A stretch of DNA of 64,000 bases from Rouxiella sp. WC2420 (lineage in GTDB: Bacteria; Pseudomonadota; Gammaproteobacteria; Enterobacterales; Enterobacteriaceae), in contig NZ_CP165628.1 of assembly GCF_041200025.1 (NCBI RefSeq), positions 4,898,001 to 4,962,000 on the forward strand, read 5' to 3'. The position numbers and the translations under genes were made by a program. Shown here in pieces: positions 8,902 through 17,361 of the stretch (position 1 is the first letter of the stretch; each line of letters starts with the position of its first letter). The notes under the pieces are model-generated. The model was not told where the DNA came from and searched no databases. It saw nothing but the letters and a program-made list of their open reading frames with translations.

Positions 8902-10296
8902 ATGAATCAAGCAGCACCCCGCAACGCAGACTTGTCGCCACTGAGCAACACGGTCATCGCCAAATTTGGTGGTACTAGCGTGGCGGACTTCGAAGCCATG
9001 AACCGCAGCGCCGATGTGGTGCTATCCAATCCAGACGTCCGCGTCGTGGTCTTATCCGCTTCTGCCGGGGTGACTAACCTGCTGGTTGAGCTGGCCGAAG
9101 GCGTAGACAACGATCGTCGCGTATTCTTGCTGAGCGAAATTCGCCGCATTCAACACGCTATTATCGATTGTCTGGATCAGCCTGCGGTAATCCACGAAGA
9201 AATCGAACGTATGCTGGAAAATATCAGCATGCTTTCCGAGGCGGCAAGCCTGGCGACCTCAACCGCACTGACCGACGAGCTGGTCAGCCACGGTGAGATG
9301 ATGTCCACCCTGCTGTTTGTTGAAATTCTGCGCCAGAGAAATGTTTCTGCCGAATGGTTCGACGTGCGTAAAATCATGCGCACCAATGACCGGTTTGGAC
9401 GCGCCGAACCAGACACGCAGGTTCTGCTGGAACTGGCAACGCAACAACTTCTCCCTCGCCTGCAAGAAGCGCTGATTATTACTCAGGGCTTTATCGGTGC
9501 CGAGCCGAAGGGGCGCACAACAACTCTGGGCCGCGGCGGCAGCGATTACACTGCGGCTCTGCTGGGTGAAGCGTTGCACGCTTCTCGTGTCGATATCTGG
9601 ACCGACGTACCAGGAATTTACACCACAGATCCGCGTCTGGTGCCGGGTGCAAAACGCATTGATCGCATTGCCTTTGAAGAAGCTGCTGAAATGGCCACCT
9701 TCGGCGCTAAAGTGCTGCATCCTGCGACTCTGCTGCCAGCGGTTCGCCGCGGCATTCCGGTATTCGTCGGTTCAAGCAAAGACCCGTCAGCTGGCGGTAC
9801 GCTGGTTTGTGATACCACCGAGAACCCGCCACTGTTCCGCGCGCTGGCTCTGCGTCGCAAGCAAACGCTGCTGACCTTGCATAGCCTGAGCATGCTGCAT
9901 TCACAGGGTTTTCTGGCTGAATTGTTTAACATTTTGGCTCGCCACAATATTTCCGTGGACTTGATCACAACTTCAGAAGTCAGTGTTGCGTTAACTTTAG
10001 ATACCACCGGTTCCACATCTTCAGGCGATAGCCTGTTGACCACCTCTCTGCTGACCGAGCTTTCCTCACTCTGTCGCGTCGAGGTTGAAGAGAATCTTGC
10101 GCTGATCGCTATTATCGGCAACAAGCTTTCACAGGCCTGTGGCGTCGGTAAAGAAGTCTTTGGCGTTCTGGACCCGTTTAACATTCGGATGATTTGTTAC
10201 GGCGCAAGCAGCTATAACCTGTGCTTCCTGGTTCCCGGCGATGACGCCAATCAAGTGGTTCAGAAACTACATCACAACCTATTCGAGCAGGACTAA
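8902..10296 (+). CDS. lysC: Lysine-sensitive aspartokinase III
   Basis: LysC phosphorylates aspartate, the committed step toward lysine, threonine and methionine (cytoplasm). The kinase domain opens with KFGGTS (21-26), followed by GRGGSDYTAALL and the WTDVPGIYTTDPR substrate loop. Two C-terminal ACT domains carry the lysine site (SEVSVALTLDT and ICYGASSYNLCFLV). The 464 residues exceed the E. coli length (449) because of about 14 extra N-terminal residues rich in Ala, Asn and Ser. The start at 8902 is supported by an AGG ribosome-binding site. Expression is under the lysine riboswitch just upstream. Confidence 0.98.
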   Translation: MNQAAPRNADLSPLSNTVIAKFGGTSVADFEAMNRSADVVLSNPDVRVVVLSASAGVTNLLVELAEGVDNDRRVFLLSEIRRIQHAIIDCLDQPAVIHEEIERMLENISMLSEAASLATSTALTDELVSHGEMMSTLLFVEILRQRNVSAEWFDVRKIMRTNDRFGRAEPDTQVLLELATQQLLPRLQEALIITQGFIGAEPKGRTTTLGRGGSDYTAALLGEALHASRVDIWTDVPGIYTTDPRLVPGAKRIDRIAFEEAAEMATFGAKVLHPATLLPAVRRGIPVFVGSSKDPSAGGTLVCDTTENPPLFRALALRRKQTLLTLHSLSMLHSQGFLAELFNILARHNISVDLITTSEVSVALTLDTTGSTSSGDSLLTTSLLTELSSLCRVEVEENLALIAIIGNKLSQACGVGKEVFGVLDPFNIRMICYGASSYNLCFLVPGDDANQVVQKLHHNLFEQD

Positions 10297-10330
10297 TCGA
10301 TTTACGATTCCAGCGAGTAGTGTGAATAAG

Positions 10331-10356
10331 CCGGGTCGAAAGACCCGGTTTTTTTT
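10331..10356 (+). terminator. lysC terminator
   Basis: CCGGGTC-GAAA-GACCCGG followed by eight T residues is a textbook intrinsic terminator 34 bases after the lysC stop. Confidence 0.95.
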
Positions 10357-10412
10357 AACTAAAAAAACACAACATCCATAATAAAACGATAAAATACAGA
10401 GGGTTTCCCTGC

Positions 10413-11348
10413 ATGTTAGCTAAAATCACACGCCTGTTTCCATTATGGGCAGTTTTACTGGCGGTTGCCGCCTATTATACACCGACGACATTCACTCCTA
10501 TCGGCCCACACGTCAGCACCCTGCTGATGCTGATTATGTTTGCGATGGGCGTAACACTGGAATTTGGCGATTTCAAACGCGTACTTTCCCGCCCTGCGCC
10601 AGTCGCGGCTGCCACGTTCTTGCATTACCTGGTGATGCCGCTAGCCGCGTGGTTATTGGCCAAACTGTTCCACATGCCTGACGATCTGGCTGCCGGGATG
10701 ATTCTGGTTGGCAGCGTGGCCAGCGGAACTGCATCCAACGTGATGATTTATCTAGCCAAAGGCGACGTGGCGCTGTCCGTGACTATCTCTTCTGTTTCAA
10801 CGTTGGTTGGCGTATTCGCCACGCCGTTGCTGACTCGCTTGTATGTTGACACTCATATCAAGGTCGACGTGGAAGGCATGCTGCTCAGTATCCTGCAGAT
10901 TGTTGTGGTGCCGATCCTGGCCGGCCTGATTGTTCATCACCTGTTTACCAAAGTCGTCAAACGTATCGAGCCTGTTCTGCCGCTATTTTCCATGGTGTGC
11001 ATTCTGGCCATCATCAGCGCGGTGATTGCCGGAAGCCAAAGTCTGATTGGTTCCGTGGGTCTGGTAGTGGTCATCGCGGTTATCATGCACAACGCCATCG
11101 GCCTGCTCAGCGGCTATTGGGGTGGCAAGTTGTTTGGCTTCGATGAAACGACCTGTCGCACCATCGCGCTTGAAGTCGGAATGCAGAACTCCGGCTTGGC
11201 CGCGACTCTGGGCAAACTGTACTTCTCCCCTTTGGCCGCATTGCCGGGTGCAATATTCTCCGTGTGGCACAACCTTTCAGGCTCCCTGCTTGCTGGTTAC
11301 TGGTCGGGTCGTCCGGTGAAAAATGATGAAAAGAACGCGCATAAATAA
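10413..11348 (+). CDS. panS: BASS-family transporter, probably pantothenate-precursor type (PanS-like)
   Basis: This is an inner-membrane transporter of the bile acid:sodium symporter (BASS) family. The 311 residues form about ten hydrophobic segments. Typical family stretches are [16 protein letters not shown] (about 40-55), [19 protein letters not shown] (first crossover helix) and [16 protein letters not shown] (second crossover, sodium site). Salmonella PanS, a member of this subgroup, imports ketopantoate, pantoate and pantothenate. That function is inferred from general similarity only. The gene has its own terminator and lies between lysC and yjbB. The family assignment is firm; the symbol is tentative. 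Confidence 0.8.
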   Translation: MLAKITRLFPLWAVLLAVAAYYTPTTFTPIGPHVSTLLMLIMFAMGVTLEFGDFKRVLSRPAPVAAATFLHYLVMPLAAWLLAKLFHMPDDLAAGMILVGSVASGTASNVMIYLAKGDVALSVTISSVSTLVGVFATPLLTRLYVDTHIKVDVEGMLLSILQIVVVPILAGLIVHHLFTKVVKRIEPVLPLFSMVCILAIISAVIAGSQSLIGSVGLVVVIAVIMHNAIGLLSGYWGGKLFGFDETTCRTIALEVGMQNSGLAATLGKLYFSPLAALPGAIFSVWHNLSGSLLAGYWSGRPVKNDEKNAHK

Positions 11349-11365
11349 TCTCGCGTTAGAGCAAT

Positions 11366-11402
11366 GAAAAAAGGGTCACGAGAATATCGTGACCCTTTTT
11401 GT
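11366..11402. terminator. Bidirectional terminator between panS-like gene and yjbB
   Basis: AAAAAGGGTCACGA and TCGTGACCCTTTTT form a perfect 14-bp stem with flanking A and T tracts. It serves the convergent genes on both sides, and so also ends the leftward phosphorus operon. Confidence 0.95.
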
Positions 11403-11420
11403 TTTTACGCGGCCAGAAGC

Positions 11421-13076
11421 TTATTTTGCCAGCCCAGGTAGATCGTCGAGATCTTCGCGTTCATCTTCTTTCTCGTCTTTATCGAGCACGTTATAGGCCA
11501 CCGCGCAGAACAACGAGTTGAGGCGTTTCATGTCACCAAGCAGGCCAAGGTGCAGCGAGCTGGTTTCAATACTTTGAACGTTATGCTGATGCAGCCTATC
11601 AACGTGGGCATGGGCATATCGGCGGTCGAGCAGGCGGAAACGGTGCTTTGAGCGGCGTAAACGCTTAGCGCTGGTCATATCGCTGGACAGGAAAACAGAG
11701 AGACTCAGACGTAGGTTATCCACCAGCTTCTCATGCAGGCTATCAAGCTCCGATAGACCTTCCGCAGAGAATGCGCGGCGGGCGTCGTGCGATTTAGCGG
11801 CAATATCGCCAGTCATACGCTCGATGATATCTCCAGCCTGCTCCAGGTTTAGCGCCATCTCGATAATTTCGGCCCAGCGACGGGAATCATCCTCGCCTAA
11901 ATCTTCTTTGTGAATCTGAGCCAAATACAGTTTGATGGCGGTGTATAGCACGTCTACGTCGTCATCAAGCCGGCGAACCTCGCGATCATTAGTGATTTTT
12001 CCATGCATGACTTCATGCTGAAGAATAAGCATATGTTCAACCACATCGCCCATTCGCAAAGTTTCACGCGCCGCATTGGCAAGGGCCAGTGAAGGAGTAT
12101 CGATGGCGCTGACGTCCAGGTGACGCGGACGAAGACGCGGGTCATCCTCGGGCACATCGGCAATCCACAGCTCACAGATTCTGGCCATCATTCCGGCCGT
12201 TGGCACCAGCGCCAGACAGCGGATCAGGTTGTAAAATACGTGGAAATAGATCACCAGTTCTTCGTCGGGAATGCCGATTTTCGCCAGTAGCCCGGTGAGC
12301 GGCCCGATAAACGGCAACACAATGACACAGCCGATCAGCTTGAACAGCAAACTACCTAACGCCACCCGGCGTCCGGCGGCATTTTGTTTACTGGCATTGA
12401 TCATTGCCAGAATACCGCTACCGAGATTGGCTCCGATAACCAGACAGAGTGAAACTTTTAGCGAGATAACACCGGTTGCGGCCAGCGTGGCGGTCAGCAG
12501 CACCGCGGCAAGGCTTGAGTAACTGATGATGGCAAAAACTGCTCCGGTCAGCGCATCAAGAATCGTATCGCCGGTCAACGACGAGAACAGTACTTTGACC
12601 CCGGATGCCTGAGTAATTGGCGTCGCGGCAGCCACAATCAGCTCCAGCGCCAGCAAGATTAGCCCAAGACCGATCCCTACACGGCCCATTTGACCGGCGC
12701 GCGTTTGTTTCCGACTCAGGAAGAACGACACACCGACGAAAATCAGCAGCGGGGAAAGCCAGGAAAGATCGAAGGTCAGCACACGCGCCATCAGCGCTGT
12801 CCCGACGTCTGCACCGAGAATAATCACCAGCGCCGGCGAAAGTGCCACCAGTCCCTGAGCCACAAAGGAAGTGACCAGTAATGCAGTGGCGTTGCTGCTT
12901 TGTACCAGCGCGGTCACGCCGATACCTGAAACAAACGCCAGCGGTTTTTTTTCTACACTACCACTGAGGACGCGGCGCAAATTGGCACCAAACACGCGCA
13001 TGATCCCTGTACGCACAATGTGCGTACCCCATACGAGTAATGAAACCGCTGAAAGCAAATGAAGAAGAGTTAACAC
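11421..13076 (-). CDS. yjbB: Na/Pi cotransporter family protein YjbB (phosphate exporter homologue)
   Basis: This inner-membrane protein has an N-terminal Na/Pi-cotransporter module (about 1-310) and a C-terminal PhoU-like helical domain (about 330-530). Two inverted QSS-type repeats are present: ALVQSSNATALLVTSF (about 56) and AIISYSSLAAVLLTAT. The 551 residues compare with 543 for E. coli YjbB, which has been linked experimentally to phosphate export. The start is GTG at 13076. Its ribosome-binding site AAAGGAG overlaps the stop codon of the upstream HAD gene, with only 15 bases between the genes, so translational coupling is likely. It is therefore probably the last gene of the organophosphorus operon. 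Confidence 0.93.
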   Translation of the reverse strand: MLTLLHLLSAVSLLVWGTHIVRTGIMRVFGANLRRVLSGSVEKKPLAFVSGIGVTALVQSSNATALLVTSFVAQGLVALSPALVIILGADVGTALMARVLTFDLSWLSPLLIFVGVSFFLSRKQTRAGQMGRVGIGLGLILLALELIVAAATPITQASGVKVLFSSLTGDTILDALTGAVFAIISYSSLAAVLLTATLAATGVISLKVSLCLVIGANLGSGILAMINASKQNAAGRRVALGSLLFKLIGCVIVLPFIGPLTGLLAKIGIPDEELVIYFHVFYNLIRCLALVPTAGMMARICELWIADVPEDDPRLRPRHLDVSAIDTPSLALANAARETLRMGDVVEHMLILQHEVMHGKITNDREVRRLDDDVDVLYTAIKLYLAQIHKEDLGEDDSRRWAEIIEMALNLEQAGDIIERMTGDIAAKSHDARRAFSAEGLSELDSLHEKLVDNLRLSLSVFLSSDMTSAKRLRRSKHRFRLLDRRYAHAHVDRLHQHNVQSIETSSLHLGLLGDMKRLNSLFCAVAYNVLDKDEKEDEREDLDDLPGLAK

Positions 13077-13091
13077 TAAACAAGAACTCCT

Positions 13092-13748
13092 TTAGCGCCA
13101 GGCGTGTATAGACCATCCTGCCTGCCTGGCGTGTTGGAGCAGGATGGCATCCGGATTAATGGCACAGGGTTTGCCCACTTTAGCCAGCAGCGGCAAATCG
13201 TTGTGCGAGTCCGAATAAAAACTGGCATTGGCAAGCAGGCTATCGTCCTGTTCGAGAAGGGCCATCAGCCGCGTCACCTTTCCTTCACGAAAGGTCAGCA
13301 CGCCTTGAGTAAAGCCGGTAAAAAGACCTTCACGAGTCTCGACACCGATAGCCAGCGTTTCGTCAATTCCCAGATATTTAGCAATTGGAGCAACCAGATG
13401 TTCACCAGAAGCAGAAATTACAATCGTTCGATCGCCTTTCGCCTGATGCTCGGCCAGGCATTTTCGCGCATCGGCGTAAATCCTTCCGGCAATCACTTCC
13501 TCAACAAACCGCTCAACCATCGCGGCCACATCATCTTCGCTGCGACCTTTAAGCGGAGTTAGCGTCCAGTTCATGTATTCCGTCATGTCCATTTGACCCA
13601 CGGCATACAGGCGCATCATTTCGGCGTCTTGTTGCAGGAAATCGTCAGGATCGCTAACCCAGCCCTGCTTGACCATAAAAGCTGACCACAGGCTGGAACA
13701 ATCACCATGGATCAGAGTTTCATCAAGATCAAATAGCGCCAGATTCAT
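13092..13748 (-). CDS. HAD-superfamily (subfamily IB) phosphatase
   Basis: This soluble phosphatase is of the SerB/CicA-like HAD-IB type, 218 residues. All four HAD motifs are intact: DLDETL (7-12, nucleophile Asp), ISASGEH (111-117), Lys157 and SDSHNDLP (179-186). A small helical cap lies between motifs I and II. The substrate is unknown. Its ATG overlaps the stop of the ABC ATPase gene and its stop overlaps the yjbB ribosome-binding site, so it is embedded in the transporter operon. Removing phosphate from an imported or partly hydrolysed phosphoester is the most economical role. It is not the phosphonoacetaldehyde hydrolase PhnX by sequence pattern. Confidence 0.88.
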   Translation of the reverse strand: MNLALFDLDETLIHGDCSSLWSAFMVKQGWVSDPDDFLQQDAEMMRLYAVGQMDMTEYMNWTLTPLKGRSEDDVAAMVERFVEEVIAGRIYADARKCLAEHQAKGDRTIVISASGEHLVAPIAKYLGIDETLAIGVETREGLFTGFTQGVLTFREGKVTRLMALLEQDDSLLANASFYSDSHNDLPLLAKVGKPCAINPDAILLQHARQAGWSIHAWR

Positions 13749-14737
13749 GCAACTTCTCTCAAGGTATCAAGATCTAACTGTAGACCAATATCTGTGCCAT
13801 CGGCATACAGAGACTCAACGGAGCGGTTTAAAACATCCACCGATAACTCGACATTGTGAGCCATAACACGATAACGAACGACGTTACCAAGCAGGCTGTG
13901 ATTCAGGATACGGGCGGGAATTCCCTGATTTGGCGCACAAAGCGCAATCGACTCCGGTCTGATGGCGACCTGGGAGGGATAACTTTGCCCGGTCAAGGTA
14001 TGTGCCTGTTCGGCTGTCAGCAGGTTATAGCTGCCAATAAAACCGGCTGCGAAAGCATTGACCGGTGCAGTATACAATGTTTCGGCGTCGCCATTCTGTA
14101 CGATTTGTCCTTTATTCATTAAAACAATACGATCCGACATGGTCAGCGCCTCTTCCTGATCGTGAGTAACGAAGATGGCGGTTAGGTTCATTTCGCGTTG
14201 AATACGGCGGATTTGTTCGCGTAAATGTTTACGAATACGGGCGTCGAGGGCTGATAAAGGCTCATCGAGTAACAGCAGGCGCGGCTGTGTGACCAACGAA
14301 CGGGCCAGCGCCACACGCTGACACTGCCCACCGGAAAGCTGATGCGGATAGCGGCGGGCAAACTCGTTTAGCTCAACCAGCGCTAACACTTCAGCCACGC
14401 GGCGGGTCGTTTCACTGGCAGAAATGCGTTGCATTTTCAGGCCAAAAGCTACGTTCCCCTCAACCGTCATGTTGGGAAACAGCGCGTAGCTCTGAAACAC
14501 CATGCCAATCCCGCGTTTTTGCGGCGTAAGTGGAACAATGTCCTGACCCTGAATCAAAATTTGCCCGCTGTCGACCGAAGTCAGCCCCGCGAGACAGCGC
14601 AGCAGCGTAGACTTTCCGCAGCCGCTCGGGCCAAGCAGCGTAACGAACTCGCCCTCTTTGGCGCTAAAATCAATATTATTGAAAATCTGCGTCTGACCGT
14701 AATGTTTGTTGAGTTGGGTGACTTGCAAATAGGACAT
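13745..14737 (-). CDS. ABC transporter ATP-binding protein (phosphonate/iron/polyamine-type importer)
   Basis: This is the ATPase subunit of a binding-protein-dependent importer, on the cytoplasmic face of the inner membrane. The 330 residues show Walker A GPSGCGKST (36-44), Q-loop VFQSYALFP, signature LSGGQ (134-138), Walker B LLLLDEP (154-160) and H-loop VTHDQEEA. A C-terminal TOBE-like domain begins at about 235 (QVAIRPESIAL). The type resembles the PhnT, FbpC and PotA ATPases. It lies 2 bases after the second permease gene and overlaps the HAD gene, so it belongs to the same operon. The substrate is inferred only from the neighbours. Confidence 0.93.
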   Translation of the reverse strand: MSYLQVTQLNKHYGQTQIFNNIDFSAKEGEFVTLLGPSGCGKSTLLRCLAGLTSVDSGQILIQGQDIVPLTPQKRGIGMVFQSYALFPNMTVEGNVAFGLKMQRISASETTRRVAEVLALVELNEFARRYPHQLSGGQCQRVALARSLVTQPRLLLLDEPLSALDARIRKHLREQIRRIQREMNLTAIFVTHDQEEALTMSDRIVLMNKGQIVQNGDAETLYTAPVNAFAAGFIGSYNLLTAEQAHTLTGQSYPSQVAIRPESIALCAPNQGIPARILNHSLLGNVVRYRVMAHNVELSVDVLNRSVESLYADGTDIGLQLDLDTLREVA

Positions 14738-14739
14738 GA

Positions 14740-15525
14740 TTAGCGCTTCCCTTTATTCATTGCGTTAGCCACCCAGGTAAATGCCAGGACAACCACGAAA
14801 TAGGAGATAACCAATGCGCTGGTGAAATGGCCACTGCCATTGCGCATATTGTAGAGATAGACCTGCAATGTTTCATAGCGGCTGCCGACCAGCAGGTTAG
14901 CGAACACAAACTCACCAATTAAAAACGAGAACGAAAGTAGTACCGCGATAGTCGCGCCCTTGCGCAAATTTGGCAAAATCACCAGCAATGCGGCTTTCCA
15001 GGTGCTGGCACCGAGCAAATGGGCGGCGTCCATTAGGTCACGCATATTAATGGCCTGAATATTGTTGGATATGGCCCGATAGATAAACGGCAGCGCGATA
15101 GTGAAATAACAGCCAATCAAAATCCAGGGCGTGCCGGTCAGTTCAAACGGTGGCGCAGAGTAGAGCTGCATCAGGCCCACCGAAGAGACCACCGGCGGTA
15201 CAGCAAACGGCAACAGGATCAGCACGTTCATCAGTGCATCTAGCCTTGGGAAATAGTAAGCAATCACAAACATAAGTGGCAGGATCAGCACCAGCGAGAA
15301 CACCAGCGTACCCAGACAGATCAACAGTGAATGCCCCAATGCCACCAGAAAACGCGGATCGCTCCATAGCGAGACAAGCCATTTCATGGTGAAGCCGCTC
15401 GGCAGAATGGTTGCTCCCCAGTCCTCCACCAGCGCATAAATCAGCGTTGCGGCTAGCGGTAACATCAGAACAATAAACAGCACCCAGACAATCAGGCGGT
15501 GATAAATACTTTCAGCGCGCGACAT
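14740..15525 (-). CDS. ABC transporter permease 2
   Basis: An inner-membrane permease subunit of 261 residues with six predicted helices. The cytoplasmic EAA-type loop that docks the ATPase is seen at about 165-185 (DAAHLLGASTWKAALLVIL). The family is the binding-protein-dependent permease type, similar to PhnV and FbpB halves. It lies between permease 1 (38-base gap) and the ATPase gene. Confidence 0.9.
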   Translation of the reverse strand: MSRAESIYHRLIVWVLFIVLMLPLAATLIYALVEDWGATILPSGFTMKWLVSLWSDPRFLVALGHSLLICLGTLVFSLVLILPLMFVIAYYFPRLDALMNVLILLPFAVPPVVSSVGLMQLYSAPPFELTGTPWILIGCYFTIALPFIYRAISNNIQAINMRDLMDAAHLLGASTWKAALLVILPNLRKGATIAVLLSFSFLIGEFVFANLLVGSRYETLQVYLYNMRNGSGHFTSALVISYFVVVLAFTWVANAMNKGKR

Positions 15526-15563
15526 ATTTTTCCTCCAGGCCAGTGATAGTCAAAAAATTAGCC

Positions 15564-16403
15564 TTAGCGAACATTGACATAGCTCCTGCGCAACAGCCAT
15601 TGATGCACCAGCGTGATGACCGCCATTAACAGCACCAGCAATATCGCCAGCGCGCTACCCATGTTCGGATCGAGGGAAATATCGCCCGAGACCAGCGCGG
15701 CGATTCGCACAGGCACGACGTTAAAGTTGCCAGTGGTCAAAGCGTAGACTGTGGCATAAGCCCCCAGCGCGTTAGCCAGCAAGATAACAAAGGTGCCCAT
15801 TAAAGCCGGGGCCAACACCGGTAATCCGATGTAGCGCCAAAAGCGCCATTTGCCTGCGCCGAGCAGCGCCGCCGACTCTTTCCAGTCTTCTCGCAGCCCG
15901 TCAAACGCCGGGTAAAGCAGCAGAACGCCCAATGGGATCTGAAAATAGGTATAAAGCACGATCAAGCCATCTCTGGAGTACAGATTGAAGCTATTCATCA
16001 GACCATATTTTCTCAGGATTAACGTCAGGGTACCGTTTAGGCCAAGCAGAATCACAAAGGCAAAGGCCAGCGGCACCCCAGCAAAATTGCTGGTCATATT
16101 GGTAAATGACATCACAAAATCATGCAGCTTGGTCGGGCCCAGCTGGCGAAGTGAGTAACTACCAACCAATGCGATCAGCAGACCATAAATACTTGACCAG
16201 ACAGAGATATCCAGTGAGAACTTCATCGCTTGTAGATAGAACGGCGAGGTCAGAATATCGCTGTAATTACCGAATCCCCAGGCTTCATAGGTATCGCTAT
16301 AAAAACTGCTTACAGCGACCCAGACCAGCGGCGCAAGCTGAAAAGCGATGAAGAACACCGCGAAAGGCAGCACAAAAAGCAGAGCAAGCCACTTAGCTTT
16401 CAT
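15564..16403 (-). CDS. ABC transporter permease 1
   Basis: An inner-membrane permease subunit of 279 residues. It starts with a signal-anchor-like helix (LALLFVLPFAVFFIAFQLAP), has about six helices, and carries an EAA-type loop near residue 190 (ESAALLGAGKWRFWRYIGLP). It pairs with permease 2 to form the channel. It lies 28 bases after the phosphodiesterase-like gene. It resembles PhnU-type permeases in size and layout, but the substrate cannot be read from the sequence. Confidence 0.9.
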   Translation of the reverse strand: MKAKWLALLFVLPFAVFFIAFQLAPLVWVAVSSFYSDTYEAWGFGNYSDILTSPFYLQAMKFSLDISVWSSIYGLLIALVGSYSLRQLGPTKLHDFVMSFTNMTSNFAGVPLAFAFVILLGLNGTLTLILRKYGLMNSFNLYSRDGLIVLYTYFQIPLGVLLLYPAFDGLREDWKESAALLGAGKWRFWRYIGLPVLAPALMGTFVILLANALGAYATVYALTTGNFNVVPVRIAALVSGDISLDPNMGSALAILLVLLMAVITLVHQWLLRRSYVNVR

Positions 16404-16431
16404 CCCTTATTCCCCATCTTCTCGACCTGAA

Positions 16432-17229
16432 TCAGGCCAGTAAATCCGCGCAGTGTGGCTTGTCATGGCTGACATTAAGCAACTCACAAACGGTGCCACA
16501 GAGTTCAGTTTGCAGCGGCGCGGCGTCTTTAAAACTGAAGGCGTTACCAAACACAAACATCGGGACCTGACGCTCTTCTGGCAGAATCCCGCCGTGGCTG
16601 CGATCGTTGTTCATACCGTGATCGGCGGTGACGATTACCTGATATCCAGCTTCGAGCCAGGTGCCGAGATAGTGCGACAAAATACCGTCAGCGACGCGCG
16701 CCTTGTTGCGATACTGCATCGAATCGAGACCAAACTTATGGCCCGTATCGTCAATATTCATCGGATGAATTAGCAAAAAGTCTGGATCATGTTTTAAACG
16801 CAGGCTTTCGGCGTCATCAAACAGATGTGAATCGGGATAGGTATCGTCGTAATAGAAATGACCGTGCTGAATCGCCAGACTCTTATCGTCGGTATGGCGA
16901 TCGCGCGCCGGAGTAAACGGCGTGCGGTTATAAAGCTCACTAACCCAATGGTAGGCCGCCGCCGCAGTGGTTAAACCGGCGTCGCGGGCATAATGGAAAA
17001 TACTGCGCCCAGTCGATAAGCGGTCTACATGATTATGTACGATACCGCTCAGCACGGGCGTCACGCCGGTAAGAATGCATTCATACAGCGGGCGTGACAG
17101 TGACGGTAGTTCGCATTCCAGTTGATACAAGCGCCCGCGTCCCGCAGCGCACTGTGCCTGTAAATATCCCATTGCTTCGCGGGCAACCTGATAATTCAGG
17201 CCGTCCAGTACCACCAGAATGCTCTTCAT
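16432..17229 (-). CDS. Nucleotide pyrophosphatase/phosphodiesterase-like enzyme (alkaline phosphatase superfamily)
   Basis: A cytoplasmic hydrolase of 265 residues with no signal peptide. Alkaline-phosphatase-superfamily metal ligands are in order: Asp9 (VVLDGL), Asp160/161 and His164 (NIDDTGHKFG), Asp203-His204 (TADHGMN) and His212 (SHGG). Lining up the LTGVTP block (53-58) with the NPP family puts Ser45 (LSRP) where the nucleophilic Thr usually is. The superfamily includes phosphodiesterases, nucleotide pyrophosphatases and phosphonoacetate hydrolase. The start at 17229 has an AGGG upstream; a longer frame to 17292 lacks family support. The gene follows the ERIC array and precedes the permeases, so it probably acts on the imported compound. 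Confidence 0.87.
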   Translation of the reverse strand: MKSILVVLDGLNYQVAREAMGYLQAQCAAGRGRLYQLECELPSLSRPLYECILTGVTPVLSGIVHNHVDRLSTGRSIFHYARDAGLTTAAAAYHWVSELYNRTPFTPARDRHTDDKSLAIQHGHFYYDDTYPDSHLFDDAESLRLKHDPDFLLIHPMNIDDTGHKFGLDSMQYRNKARVADGILSHYLGTWLEAGYQVIVTADHGMNNDRSHGGILPEERQVPMFVFGNAFSFKDAAPLQTELCGTVCELLNVSHDKPHCADLLA

Positions 17230-17361
17230 TACGTAATACCCTGATAAAAGTTTATGAAATTCAATGCATGGAAAGAGCTTTAAATTTTTCATCGATGAAC
17301 GAACGATTCATTTCTTTTACCGATGAAAGATCCCTCATTCTTTTTACAAAGGAGAGAAAAT
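17230..17361 (-). promoter_or_regulatory. AT-rich leader between the ERIC array and the phosphodiesterase gene
   Basis: This 132-base AT-rich stretch separates the repeat array from the ATG at 17229. CGATGAA words recur at about 17292-17299 and 17321-17327. It could hold a secondary promoter, but no clear -35/-10 pair was recognised. Confidence 0.35.
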
